Positions 37,430 through 48,722 of a stretch of DNA of 64,000 nucleotides are shown here, one piece after another; the stretch's first letter is position 1, and each line of letters starts with the position of its first letter. The position numbers were made by a program, and so were the translations under genes. The notes under the pieces were generated by a model. That model searched no databases. It was not told the DNA's origin and saw only the letters and a program-made list of their open reading frames with translations. The stretch is from Odobenus rosmarus divergens (lineage: Eukaryota > Chordata > Mammalia > Carnivora > Odobenidae), in NCBI RefSeq assembly GCF_000321225.1, contig NW_004451008.1:1217542-1281541 (forward strand), written 5' to 3'.

Positions 37430-37800
37430 GTTCATTCATTTATGTAACAATATTTTTTGAGCATCTGCTACTTCCCAAGTATTTCATCCCTAGGGGTGAG
37501 GGTACACTGTTGTGCCAGACAGAAAATGCTCTTGCTCTCAAAGAGTTTAAGTCATAGAAGAGATTAGAACAAAGTCAATAGATTTCTAACTGTGAAAGTG
37601 CTATAAAAGGAGAAATACCAGCTGCTCTGGGAGTACATGGGGTGGGCATCAAGTCCAGGCTTGGGGAATTAGTAAATGCTTGTCTATTAGAGAAGAAAGA
37701 CATCTGAGATAAGACTTCAGGGACAGGTAGTAGTTGGCCAGATGAAGCGATGATGAAGGAGTCTTGTAGCCAGGGGAGCAGCATGTGGAAAAACCTAGAA
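37430..37800 (+). repeat. Partial copy of the same ancient dispersed repeat
   Basis: CATTCATTTATGTAACAATA start, then GGGGAGCAGCATGTGGAAAA. It corresponds to the first 400 bases of the 15.1-kb copy. Confidence 0.45.
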
Positions 37801-37829
37801 GTGAGAGGCAGCAGAGCAGGATGCTGGAG

Positions 37830-37985
37830 CCAGAGCACCTGGTTTCAAATCCTGGCTTGGCCACTTAGCAGCTCTGTGATGGTGAATGAACTAATTTCTT
37901 TGTGCTTCCCTCTGTGAAACAAGGATAAGAATGGGAGCTACCTCATGATGTTGTTATGAAGATTGAGCAAGTTAGAACAATGTTT
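37830..37985 (+). mobile_element. MIR fragment
   Basis: AAATCCTGGCTTGGCCACTTA, then GAAACAAGGATAAGAATGGG and TGTTGTTATGAAGATTGAGC, in MIR order. Confidence 0.8.
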
Positions 37986-38509
37986 GTTTGTTACATAAGA
38001 AATAAAAGAAATCTTACATAAAAAATAAAACACATCTTTCCACACTGCATCAGCCAATAGTGAGTGAGAAACAATTTACTTTCTGGTGTCTCCCATACAA
38101 GATAGCCATGCTTATTCTCTAACCTCCAGAACAATGGGTCCAGCTGCCTCAACAAGACTGCCTGCTTGATCCTTCCCTGGACTAAATCAGCTCACTCAGG
38201 ACATAGGCTAAAACACAAAACCAGAAGGGGTGAGTGGGAAGCACAGTTCAGTCAACTAGTCAATGTGAAGGGGGTCAACGAGGATCCTGGAGAGATGGTC
38301 ATGTGACATCTAAGATAGAGGCAGGGGCAAGGCAGCAGCCAACGAGCCATACCAGTGATCAGAGAGACTGACAACAGATCTCTGTTAAAGCTTCTCTACC
38401 CTGTGCAAAGACCAGACTCCATCTCAGGGAAGCCTGAGCAGGACCAAGTCAGGCCCCAATCCAAGGAAACCACAATACAAGGCAAGTTATCAAAGCAGTG
38501 ACTGCTTCC

Positions 38510-40200
38510 TTTGATTCATTCATTCAAACAAAACATTTATTAAAATGCTTAGCATGTGCCAGACAACGTGTCAGGGGCTAGAAGTAGTAACAATAATATG
38601 CTGTCTTTGTTTCTAGTTGTTTAGACTATTCAGAATAATGAGTAGGATAGATAACACCTAATACAGTGCTTTGATAAAAATAGGCACAAGGCAGTATGGT
38701 AACAAGTCCGAAGTTCTGATCTCACCAAGCCCAGTTGCAAGGATGAGGGGAGAGGCAAGGAACGGGCAGGATTAAGTAGTCTTCACTAAGGAGAAACCCT
38801 ATTATTGACATAAGATCAAGGCCAGCTGGCTTCTAGAGTGGCCTTTTGAGACCACTCTATAACATGACTCTTTCTAGAACTTAGGTTAGAGACTGCAGGT
38901 TGCAGTGTGCAAGGACAGAATCATATAACAGAGGTAAGGAGAGTATCTGAATAAAAGAAAAACTGCAGAGTTTCCATAAAATATGAACAGACCTCAAAAA
39001 TATCAGTGGTTAGAATACTATTCAACAATAAAAAAGAATGAGGTCAGGGATGCTGCTAAATAGCTTGCAATGCACAGGCTAGCCCCCCCCCCCCGCCCCA
39101 CCAACAACAAATTATTTAAGCCCAAAATATCAATGGCTGGGCTTGAGAAATCCTGGTCTGAAGAGGCAAGCCGAGCTCATGAAGGGTTATGGGGTTAAGA
39201 CAAGGAATTTGGTCTTCCATTTAAGAATAGTAAGGAAACATGGGATTCAATGGGGGGATTGGCATAATGAAATTTGAATTTTAGAGAGATCGCTTTGGGT
39301 GTAGCACAGTGAAGGTCCTGTAGAAATCACAGTGGAGATGTTCAGGAAGCAACTGAAAATAAGGTTATGACACTCAGAAGATGCTGGAACTATAGGCAGG
39401 CAGCAGGGTGCCTCAGGCAGTGTACATGGGAAGGCCTGGGTTATCCTAAGATGAGCAGAGCATCAGACGAGAAGGCAAAGCTCTGAGGGACACTAACAAA
39501 CACAGGAAACAGAGCTTGCAAAGGAAGCTAAGACAGTGGCTAGAAAGTTGAGGAGAAAAACAAAACAGAATAGGACTGTGTGGTATTACAGAAGTCAAAG
39601 TAGATTGTTTCAAAGAGACCAAATTTCTGCCTAGAGATCAAGTAATATGAGGACTGGGAGTTACCCAGTGAATTCAGCAACAAGGATGTTAAGGGAGACA
39701 ATGGTAAGACCAGGTTCAGTGGGTTGTGGGGGACAGAAGTCGGAGGAAGTGGGAGGTAAGAAAGTGGAGGCCGAGAGTGTGAAAGGACTCATTTGAGAAA
39801 TGTGGCTGCCACAGGGAGGGAGGAGGTCAGTGATGGCTAGAAGGTCATGCGGGGTCAACGCATTTAAACGCCGAGTGGAAGCATCAGTAGACCAAGATTA
39901 TCAGAAATATAAAATAGGGGAATGAAAATGTCAAGTTTATTGGGAAGGACTGAAGTCATCGCTCGACTTAGGTGGAAGGACATTGCTGCTAAGAAAGCAG
40001 GAATAAAGGACAAAGGGATGGGTACAGACAAAGGCGTTTATAGGGTTGGTGGCAGAACATTGAGGAGATCCCCAACCTGAAGCTTTCTGCTTGCCTGGTG
40101 AACGAGGTAAGACCATCTCCTCAGAGTGAGCTGGCAAAATGGCAGGGCTGGGATTTGGGGGAGAGTGCCCACAGCTGGAAGTAGCTATAACAGAGTGGAC
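38510..40200 (+). repeat. Diverged copy of the ancient dispersed repeat, interrupted by MER20
   Basis: It begins CATTCATTCAAACAAAACAT (38517) and later has TGAATTCAGCAACAAGGATG in the expected order. MER20 sequence lies at 39044-39157. Much of the middle is weakly matched. Confidence 0.4.
39044..39157 (+). mobile_element. MER20 (hAT-Charlie) 3' fragment
   Basis: It contains CAGGGATGCTGCTAAATAGC, a C-run with 12 C (39083-39094), and a GCTTGAGAAATCCTGG end, as in MER20. The first half is missing. Confidence 0.75.
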
Positions 40201-41959
40201 GAGAAGGAAGCAGAACGGTTTATGGACAAGGCAGAAGGCTCTGTTGAGACGGGGGACATAAATATGCAATGGCATCAATGTGTGTTTTCCCATCAGCATC
40301 CAGCAGGCTACTTACGTATTTGACTGAAGTGATAAGTAGATTCATCTCCGGTTGAGATTTTTAGCTGTCAGATGGGACAAGTCTCAGTGTAAGACCACAT
40401 TGTCTAAACTGGAGAGAGACGGAAGTAAAGGCGGCAGAGCGCTGACGGACAGAGAGAGTAAGGAGGTCAGGGGCTAGCAAGGTCTAGCAATAGCTTTGGT
40501 GGGAGTGGCTGAAGGAGGGAGCCGGTTGTGGTTAGACAAATGGATAATCTAGAACATGACAAGGTCAAGGATGAGGCTGCGGGATGGGGTAACTAAACAG
40601 AGTGGAGGTGAAAGTCATTGAAAATGAATAGAGTCAGGAGTATAAGATGGATTTTCTTCATCAAAGCTTACTTGTCTCAGCAGACTAGAAGCATAGTACA
40701 CCTCTCAAAGTAAGCACAGATCCTAAGTCATGTTTTGTTTTCAGTTCTCAATTGCGTTTTATCTAGAAATCTAGATCCACTAGTACTTGCTACACTCAAA
40801 TCTACCTAGCAGTCGCACTTAAAGGAAATCATGCAGAGAAGAACCGAAACATTTCTGAAGGCCACAAATGAATATGGACCATTGTGTGCTCATTGACTTG
40901 AGGGTTAGAGCTACGGAGAAAGTGGAAGTCGAGACTTTATAATAGTCCTTTTGTAAACAAACACCCACTTGGCCCACTTACACCAATACTTTGACTTGCA
41001 CCAAGCCAAGCAGGGCCATGCCAATTTGTCCCATATTTTATTTTCAATTCCAGGGAAGGAGGAGATACCCCTGGAGATTTTAATAAATCTGGGAAGAGGC
41101 CTGAAGGTCATCTCCTCCTACTGAACAGTGGAACTGTTCAATATCCTCTCTATGTGGTTGTCCTGTCCACTCCTGGAAGAGGTTAGGTTTCAATTCCAGT
41201 CTTTAATTCTTAATCTGGCCCTCTATGTGTTACTCCAAATTCCTGGGATGCTACTAGAGAGAGGGGCTGTCCACCTCTGTCCAGCCTGGAATGACAGTCT
41301 TGTTCTGCTGTCCCTTACATTGAATGAAAGCTCTCCTTGTAGTTCATCCCCCACCTGCAGTTCAGCCCTTGGAGTTATCAGGGATAAGCTTGCATCCTTT
41401 TGTACACAAAAAAGGTCTTTGGTAATTCCAGACAGCCCTCTGTCTAGTACATCTTCCCTTTTTCAAGGCACATAGTCCCGTTTCCTTCACCACTCTTCCC
41501 TCTTCTTAGGCACTGACCTCTGCACGCTGTCTTTCTTCTCTTCCAGCAGGTGCATCTAGATCTCCACCTCGGCTTTACCTACTCCCCAGTTTTCTCAGAG
41601 GGAAAAGTAAGCTCTACCAGGAGGTAGGCTTTCGACCTTTGGAAGACTGCCCTCAAGTTCACTACTCTACTACCCACTTGGGACAACCTGATACTGTCGA
41701 CCACATTAATGTGCATCCCTTAATGTAGATCCTGAGCCCCAATGCCCCCACAGAATGCTAGAACTGGGATTGAACCCAACAGCATCTAAGACAATGCCTT
41801 ATTATGCAGAAAGGAATCTGAGGCAGAAGGGTGCAACACTTTGTCCAGATCATGGCAATCGGCTGTGGATTCAAATCTGGGTCTTCTTGACAGAATCTGA
41901 TCCTCTTTATTTATCCAGTTCTCTGAGGGACAGGATCTCGTTTCCTTCTCCCTAAATAT
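40201..41959. other. Gene-free unique DNA
   Basis: No repeat or exon recognised with confidence. Confidence 0.5.
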
Positions 41960-42720
41960 CTGTGCCAGAATAACTTTTCAGCTCAGTTCATTGTATTAGT
42001 GCTCTGAATATTCATTTCCCAAGCCGCGGGAGCTTAACAAGAACAAAAAAATGGATCCAAAAATTAATCTGTGGTTGGGTGACATGGATTATAACAAATA
42101 CAAACTGAGAGAAAACACACAAAAAGTAAAGCCCCGGTGTGTTTACAGCCTTATGACATTCATCAGGCTGTGACCAAAACTGGACACGACAGCGCATTAT
42201 AAATCGTGGGGCTGGAAGGGGCGAGTGGGGAGAGAAAGCAGTGAGGCGGTGCTGACGCCTCCAGTCACATTCATCACCTGCAACCTCCCAGCCTGCCCGC
42301 CTTGCCAGCGGCTCTGGTGCCCAGCAGGTGTGTTCGGAAGCAGTCACTCCCACCGAGCTCTCTGCAGATCTGACACATGCTACTGATACTCAGTATTTAA
42401 AGGTGCTCACAGGGCCAGCTCAGCGCCTCCTCGCTGAAACAAGGTTATCATGAATCTGGATTTTGAAAAATGAAATGGAAAAAAAAAAAGTCCCTGAAGA
42501 GTTGGCGGGGAGAGAGACAGCATTGACCTCTTTTCCTCCAACAACAATGGGAAACCTCATCCTCAATATCGTGGCCGAGAATGATGAGTGCCCCCGCAGA
42601 GAGGTACACGGAATAGGCTGTGAAAATGATCTGGGGGAATGAACTGGGAAAAATCAATGACTTGACAGAAGACACTAGGTCAGATTCTGGGACTGCTCCA
42701 GCACCAGTCTCCTGAACTGT
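41960..42720. promoter_or_regulatory. Candidate conserved regulatory region
   Basis: About 760 bp without recognisable repeats, with retained CpGs (GCCGCGGGAG, GACACGACAGCGC), a GTGTTTACAGCC FOX-like word, TATTTAAAGG and an 11-A run. No exon seen. Confidence 0.35.
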
Positions 42721-43284
42721 CCTTGGGGGGGACAATATTGCAAAACATCAACCTAGAGGTCAAGATCAGGAATCCTTTCATATGCTTACCAAATCACCCC
42801 TGGGGGCCTGCTGCTTTGAGCCTGCTTGTCTCCTGCTGCTGGCCGGGGGTCTTGGCTGCTCTCTGCACATGTTTAAAAATTCTCAGTGATACCAGGAGAG
42901 TTTCCTGGATCTCCCTGAGGCCCGAGCTGCACTCTCAGGGCCAGCCTCAGGCTGCAGGGGTAAAAAGCCAACTCCCCGCTGACTGGTGTGACCACCAGCA
43001 GGCTGTTCAGCGTCCACCCCCCCCCCCCCCCCCCCCGCCCGCAGCTTCGCCCTGTGACGGCGCTAGCTGATCTGCCTCCATTGCCGGTAGACCTCTTCCC
43101 TGGATGTGCACCATCTTTGATTCAATTCGCATGTTATGACTGTGGCTGTCTCCTGCACTCCATCCATCAGAAAGCAAGCTGCTTTCTGGTGCCAGGGCAA
43201 CTCCACCATAACAACGGGACTAATCGAAGCTGACCTTGCCTTCCGGAATCACACAGTGGAGGGAAACATACACAAGTGGGACTT
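42721..43284. other. Gene-free unique DNA with a long C-run
   Basis: GC-rich sequence around the 20-C run. Open frames there are proline-rich because of the run. Confidence 0.5.
43017..43036 (+). repeat. 20-base C homopolymer
   Basis: An uninterrupted run of 20 C followed by GCCCGCAG. Such runs are prone to sequencing and copying error, so length is uncertain. Confidence 0.9.
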
Positions 43285-43300
43285 AAAGCATCTGGCTTCA

Positions 43301-43504
43301 GGTGCCTGGGTGGTTCAGTTGGTTAAGCGACTGCCTTCGGCTGAGGTCCTGATCCTGGAGTCCCGGGATCGAGTCCCGCATCGGGCTCCCTGCTCGGCAG
43401 GGAGTCTGCTTCTCCCTCTGACCCAACCCCCTCTCATGCTCTCTCTCTCTCTCTCATTCTTTCTCTCAAATAAATAAATAAAATCTTTAAAAAAATAAAT
43501 AAAT
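43301..43504 (+). mobile_element. Can-SINE (CTGACCC subtype)
   Basis: Complete copy. Flanks AAAGCATCTGGCTTCA (43285-43300) and AAAGCACCTGGCTTCA (43505-43520) differ at one base. Confidence 0.95.
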
Positions 43505-44109
43505 AAAGCACCTGGCTTCACCTGCTGTCGCTGCCACTCGGAATGTGAGCTCTTGGCGAGTGGCTCAGACTGTCTGAGCCTCAGATTTTGAATGTATAGT
43601 GATTTTTATGCAAGAGTGTATTTCAGTTTCATTCTTGGAACTTTTAAAAAATACATGCCCTCTCCACCGCTAGATCTGCAGATTCAGAATATCCAGAGGT
43701 AAGCCTGGGCATCTGTATTTTATAAAGTGCCAGTAAGTGTACCCATTCTGAAACGTTACTTATTAAGAGTCCCAAAGCCATTGGGTTACCAGAGGGACAA
43801 CATAGTTCTGGGGATAAAGGTACATTCTAGCAGATGAACTGCTCTAAAATTTAATTATTCATTTTAATCTTCTGCTTTTCTTCTCCGCAACACATAGACA
43901 CAGACACTTTCTAAGTTCTTGGTCTAAATATCTCTTTTCTTTTCATAAGTGGGTCCCTGTCTTTTCTTTACTCTTGAATTATTGAGTTCAAATGCTCTAG
44001 TCCATCCAAATGCTACTATTTCAAGCCCCTATATAGTCTTCTTTTTTCAAATAATACTATCTGATATTTTGTAGTTATGGTTCATATTTATATCATATTA
44101 GTGCATACC

Positions 44110-44215
44110 TCATTAAATAAAGTGGGCTGAGTATTATTCCCATTTCACAGATGAGGACATTGAGGTTCAAGGAGCTTAAGCAACTCAGTAAGTCTTGGAG
44201 CTGGAATGTATACCC
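44110..44215 (-). mobile_element. MIR fragment
   Basis: TTCCCATTTCACAGATGAGG and AAGCAACTCAGTAAGTCTTG. Confidence 0.75.
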
Positions 44216-44361
44216 TTGTCTTCTTATTTGAAGCCTAAACTTCCCCCCCGGGGTCAGTCCGAGAATTATATCTAAATTTTTACTTATAATTCAGATGTTA
44301 ACCATTACAAAGTGAGCCAGGAAAGAATGGGGCTTAGAGGACCTTTAAAATCTCTTCCCCG

Positions 44362-44564
44362 GGGGCGCCTGGGTGGCTCAGTCGTTAGGCGTCTGCCTTC
44401 GGCTCAGGTCATGATCCCAGGGTCCTGGGACTGAGCCCCGCATTGGGCTCTCTGCTCCTCGGGAAGCCTGCTTCTCCTTCTCCCACTCCCCCTGCTTGTG
44501 TTCCCTCTCTCACTGTGTCTCTCTCTGTCAAATAAATAAATAAAATCTTTAAGAAAAAAAGAAA
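44362..44564 (+). mobile_element. Can-SINE (GCTTGTGTTCCC subtype)
   Basis: Complete copy with intact head GGGGCGCCTGGGTGGCTCAG. Flanks TAAAATCTCTTCCCCG (44346-44361) and TAAAATCTCTTCCACG (44565-44580) differ at one base. Confidence 0.95.
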
Positions 44565-44580
44565 TAAAATCTCTTCCACG

Positions 44581-46448
44581 GCTTGGTGGGTGAATGATTC
44601 TAGTGTGTGTTTGGAAATATTGATGACTGACTGAATTCTTTATTTCTCTCCCAGATATTATGAGCTGAGAAGGGAATGAGTCTGCCCTATGTGGGACCTG
44701 GCTCCTCCCCCAGAGAACAGCACAGGGGTAGCTTTACCCCATTGAGCTTATGCCCGGCTCTCCTCTCTTGTCACTGCAAGCTTCGTAGATCTTGTCCTTA
44801 TACCAGACAGAACGGAGGTCACACGTGGGAAGGAGTGGGGTCATTCCCACGTGCACGGTGGAGGCCAGCAGGGGTTGGCATTGGGTATTTCCCACCCCAC
44901 CCCCCCCAGGTCAGTTAGGCTGAAACCCAGGTATGTTATGCTCTGGTGAAATAGTTTTCCTTGGGGCAAGAACTTATTAAGAACAGAGTTCTGGGTATCT
45001 TTAAAAAGTGGTTATTTTTCTTCTTCCCCTGCTGGAAGCAAAAGAATTTTCTCCACCTTTATAGTGAGACCCTGGTAGGGTTCCTGGAGGTAGAGTTCAC
45101 GGAAGTATGGGAATCTCCCCTAAGACTGGGCCTCCTGGATTTTCAATGCTTAAGCTAGTCTTCATTGAGCCTCCAGCAACTGGCCAATGACAGTTTCAAG
45201 TATTCCTGCTGGTTCCAGCGGGGGCGGCTTCCGCTCCTGGGCTGTTGGCTTGGTAAGCTGTGATTCTCTGTGTCCACCCATCTGTCTCTCCAGTTTTCAG
45301 GGCAGCAGTTTGCCCTGTAACCCCATTTCTCTGATGGATCTAAGAAGAGTTGTTAGTTTTCACTTTGTTCAGTTTTTTTCTTGTGAGGACGGCAGTGATG
45401 ACTTCTTGGCTCCTGGTGTGTCAGATCAGAAAATGCCTTTGTACACAGAGAAGGAAGTAAAGAAAAATTAATTAAGTTGCTCTTGTCTTGGCTGGGGTTC
45501 AGAAAGCACAGCCTGAGGCAGGAACTTGGTACAGGTGGTTAATGTAAGAAGTGATCCCCGGGGGCGGGAACAGTTGGGTAAAGTGAGTCTGGGAGAGCAG
45601 AAAAGCCAGTGAACTGGTCTGCAGTAGGGGGCGGAGGGGTGAGGGGCTTAAAGACCCTGATTTAACACATCTTCACCACAGCCGTGCAACAGAACCTGCA
45701 TAGCTGTCACCCTGGTTTTAAGGCTGCCTGTACTGAAAGACAGAAAGTAGTGTCAAGCGCTCTATTTGTAGGGGCTGCCGGGTGGCCTGGGGTTGGTCAC
45801 CCTCCTCTCTGGGGCTCAGCCTCATTCATGCTCACCGAGGGTCTTTCTACCCCAAATATCCAAATGGCTGCCTCCCAGGGCAAACCCCAGCATCCCACAT
45901 GGACTGCGTGGGGCCTGAAGCCAAGCACATTTTCACGGAAATTTTGAAACCAGCTGCTTCCTTTAAAACATGTGAGTTTTTGTTCCAAGTCTTCTGACTT
46001 TACCCAGTTCCTCTGGCTTATTTATTTATTTTTTGTCCTTTTGGCATGATCTTTGCTCTCTGGAATGGAGTTCTCAGCAGGCATAGCCCTGGGCCTGAGC
46101 CGCAGCTGGCTCTGGGCGTCCTACTGTTTCGCTTCTGAGCGCACTTTTTACAGGTAGCTGGCTCTTGAGCTGGGGACTGGATGTGAGTCCTGGGGGAGCC
46201 ATGGCCTGGCCCAGGGAGGTGCACAGAGCGGGGCCGGGGGCTACGTAACAGTAGGATGATAGGAATGAGTGTATATCTGGAATATCTAAGAATGTATCTG
46301 TATATCTGAGAATGTACAGTGATAGGAATGTATGTCTCTGCCCAGTCTGAATTCTTAAGTGACTATTGTGTTCTCCGAAGCCTGATATTTTTTCACCCTG
46401 TACTACTACCTATATATACTTTTATTTTGTTGTATTCCCAACGTGTTT
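44581..46448. other. Gene-free DNA with a CTCF-like site
   Basis: Mostly unique. Small internal repeats of GAATGTAT-like words at 46260-46335. Confidence 0.55.
45621..45634 (+). promoter_or_regulatory. CTCF-like motif
   Basis: GCAGTAGGGGGCGG matches the CTCF core CCASYAGRKGGCRS at 13 of 14 positions. It lies in unique DNA 4.5 kb upstream of RTP4. Occupancy is unknown. Confidence 0.4.
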
Positions 46449-46464
46449 AAGAAAGGCTTTATGG

Positions 46465-47126
46465 ACTATGGAAAGAGCCAAGATGTCCATCAACGGATGA
46501 ATGGATAAAGAAGATGTGGTGTATACATACAATGGAATATTATGCAGCCATCAAAAAATCCCAAAATCTTGCCATTTGCAATGATGTGGATGGAACTAGA
46601 GGGTATTATGCTGAGCGAAATAAGTCAATCAGAGAAAGACATGTATCATATGACCTCACTGATATGAGGAATTCTTAATCTCAGGAAACAAACTGAGGGT
46701 TGCTGGAGTGGTGGGGGGTGGGAGGGATGGGGTGGCTGGGTGATAGACATTGGGGAGAGTATGTGCTATGGTGAGCACTGTGAATTGTGTAAGACTGATG
46801 AATCACAGAGCTGTAGCTCTGAAACAAATAATACATTATATGTTAAAAAAAAAAGAAGATAGTAGGAAGGGAAAAATGAAGGAGGGGAAATCGGAGGGAG
46901 AGACGAACCATGAGAGACCATGGACTCTGAGAAACAAACTGAGGGCTCTAGAGGGGAGGGGGGTGGGGGGATGGGTTAGCCCGGTGATGGGCATTAAGGA
47001 GGGCACGTTCTGCAAGGAGCACTGGGGGTCATATGCAAACAAAGAATCATGGAACCCTACATCAAAAACTAATGATGTAATGTATGGTGATTAACATAAC
47101 ATAACAAAATTAAATTAAATTAAAAA
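46465..47126 (+). mobile_element. 5'-truncated carnivore L1 3' end with 16-bp target duplication
   Basis: AAGAAAGGCTTTATGG occurs at 46449-46464 and 47127-47142, bounding a 662-bp L1 3' piece. It contains the end of ORF2 and a 3' UTR with an internal A-rich stretch, and ends with a (TTAAA)-like tail. Short open frames inside are L1-derived. The perfect duplication points to a fairly recent insertion. Confidence 0.95.
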
Positions 47127-47194
47127 AAGAAAGGCTTTATGGTAACTTAAAGAAACGTGCAATGCAGCGACAACAGGTAATGAACACTTCTATT

Positions 47195-47395
47195 TGCTTG
47201 CCAAGTGCTGATAACCATTTCTAAACTCATTCAATCCTCAGAATAGCCCTGGGGGGTAAGGTGGTATTATTATCGCCACATTTTAGATGGAGAGACCTAG
47301 GTACAGAGCAGTGAAAGAGCTTCCCCAGGCCAAGGTAGAGAGTGGAGGGACTAGGGCCCAACCCGGGTGGCCTGGCTCTGCTCTAGGTTCTGAGC
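47195..47395 (-). mobile_element. MIR fragment overlapping the inverted-repeat arm
   Basis: AACTCATTCAATCCTCAGAA, then CACATTTTAGATGGAGAGAC. Its last 60 bases are also part of the left inverted-repeat arm. Confidence 0.75.
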
Positions 47396-47450
47396 TAAAA
47401 GGATACGCTGAGAAAAGTGAGACAGGGAAGGTGAAGGTAGATGCTTCTTC
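47332..47450. repeat. Left arm of a 119-bp near-perfect inverted repeat
   Basis: This segment, read in reverse complement, matches 47914-48032 at 116 of 119 bases by direct reading. The arm overlaps the end of a MIR-like fragment and continues into unique sequence. Similarity falls off sharply at both ends. Confidence 0.92.
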
Positions 47451-47648
47451 ATAGATCTTTCTTGCTAGCCTGAGAATAAGGGCGAGCAGATTATACGTAT
47501 TTAATAGATGTGTTATTTGCCCTTTTAAAGACAACTGTCTTATTCTGCTTTCTGTTGTGGGTAGTTGTGAGTATCTATAATGTGCAGTGTAGGGGCAGTG
47601 GTGAGGAGAACCTGCCCCTCCCATTACATTCTGGCACGATGTGATCTT

Positions 47649-47869
47649 TTTTTTTTTTTTAAGATTTTACTTATTTGAGAGAGAGAGACAGAGAGAGACA
47701 GAGACAGAGCATGAGCGTGGGGCGGCGGGGGAGGGAGGAGGCAGAGGCAGAGGGAGAAGCAGACTCCCTGATGAGCAGGGAGCCCGACATGGGGTTCCAT
47801 CCCAGGCCCCCAAGATCATGACCTGAGCCAAAGGCAGATGCTTAACCAACTGAGCCACCCAGGCGCCCC
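47649..47869 (-). mobile_element. Can-SINE in the spacer of the 119-bp inverted repeat
   Basis: Reversed element from a T-run to CCACCCAGGCGCCCC. Flanks TGGCACGATGTGATCTT (47632-47648) and TGGGACAATGTGATCTT (47870-47886) differ at two bases. Confidence 0.95.
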
Positions 47870-47913
47870 TGGGACAATGTGATCTTAACCCCTTTCCTCC
47901 CCTCCAGGCTCCA

Positions 47914-48032
47914 GAAGAAGCATCTACCTTCACCTTCCCTGTCTCACTTTTCTCAGCGTATCCTTCTAGCTCAGAACCTAGAGCAGAGCCAGGCCACCCG
48001 GGTTGGGCCCTAGTCCCACCATTCTCTACCTT
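47914..48032. repeat. Right arm of the 119-bp inverted repeat
   Basis: Reverse-complement partner of 47332-47450 with 3 mismatches. The 463-bp spacer between the arms holds a Can-SINE (47649-47869) plus about 240 bp of unique DNA. If transcribed, the arms could form a long hairpin. It lies about 2 kb upstream of RTP4. Confidence 0.92.
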
Positions 48033-48551
48033 TTGCTGAGAAGCAGTCCTAAGTGGAGCAGTAATCCTTCCTGGAATATGCCCAGGAGCCCCAGCCCAGA
48101 GAGCACAATGGTTAGAGGAGTAGCATGAAGACCCCCACTCGGATTCCCCCGAATTGCTCCTTCTGCCTTCTGCCTGTTCTTCTACCATTAGTAACCCATT
48201 CCTTCTTTACATAAGCCTTTCATGGGATTTAGCGTGGCCTCAGAGAAGTTGAAGTCCTGGCTCTGCCACTTATTGGACAGGTCATCCTCAGGTCCGGGAG
48301 GTGAAGAGCTGTCTGGCATCACCAACCTACAGCGGGCACTCCAATCCTAGTATGCATTTTTCTTTATTGTGAATCCCCAAGGCAGGGAAATGGACTTAGG
48401 TTAGGGTCATCCAGCCTCATTGTTCCCCAGATCAACCACCTTAAACATTTTCTGCATCTGTTCTGCATCTACCTATAGAGTTTCTGCTAGTCGAAGAGAT
48501 GTTTAAAAGTATAAGTAAAATTATTGCTATGTTAGGGAGACTACATTTCTT

Positions 48552-48706
48552 TTTCTTTCTTTCCTTCTTTCTTTTTTTTTAAATTTTAAGTAGGCTCCAT
48601 GCCCAGCGTGGAGTCCAACATGGGGCTTGAACTCATGACCCCGAGCTCAAGACCTGAGCTGAAATCAAGAGTCGGAGGCTTAACCAACTGAGCCACGCAG
48701 GCGCCC
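48552..48706 (-). mobile_element. Older Can-SINE (GTAGGCTCCATGCCCA subtype)
   Basis: It contains AAGTAGGCTCCATGCCCA and ends GAGCCACGCAGGCGCCC. ACTACATTTCTT at 48540-48551 and 48711-48722 is the target duplication. Confidence 0.93.
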
Positions 48707-48722
48707 TGGTACTACATTTCTT

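Noticed and set aside
42723..43070. Open frame ending in a poly-proline run
   Set aside because: The run comes from the 20-C homopolymer. No exon features.
47667..48188. 173-residue open frame on the - strand, the second longest in the window
   Set aside because: It runs through the inverted-repeat arm and a SINE, which explains both length and composition. No domain is visible.
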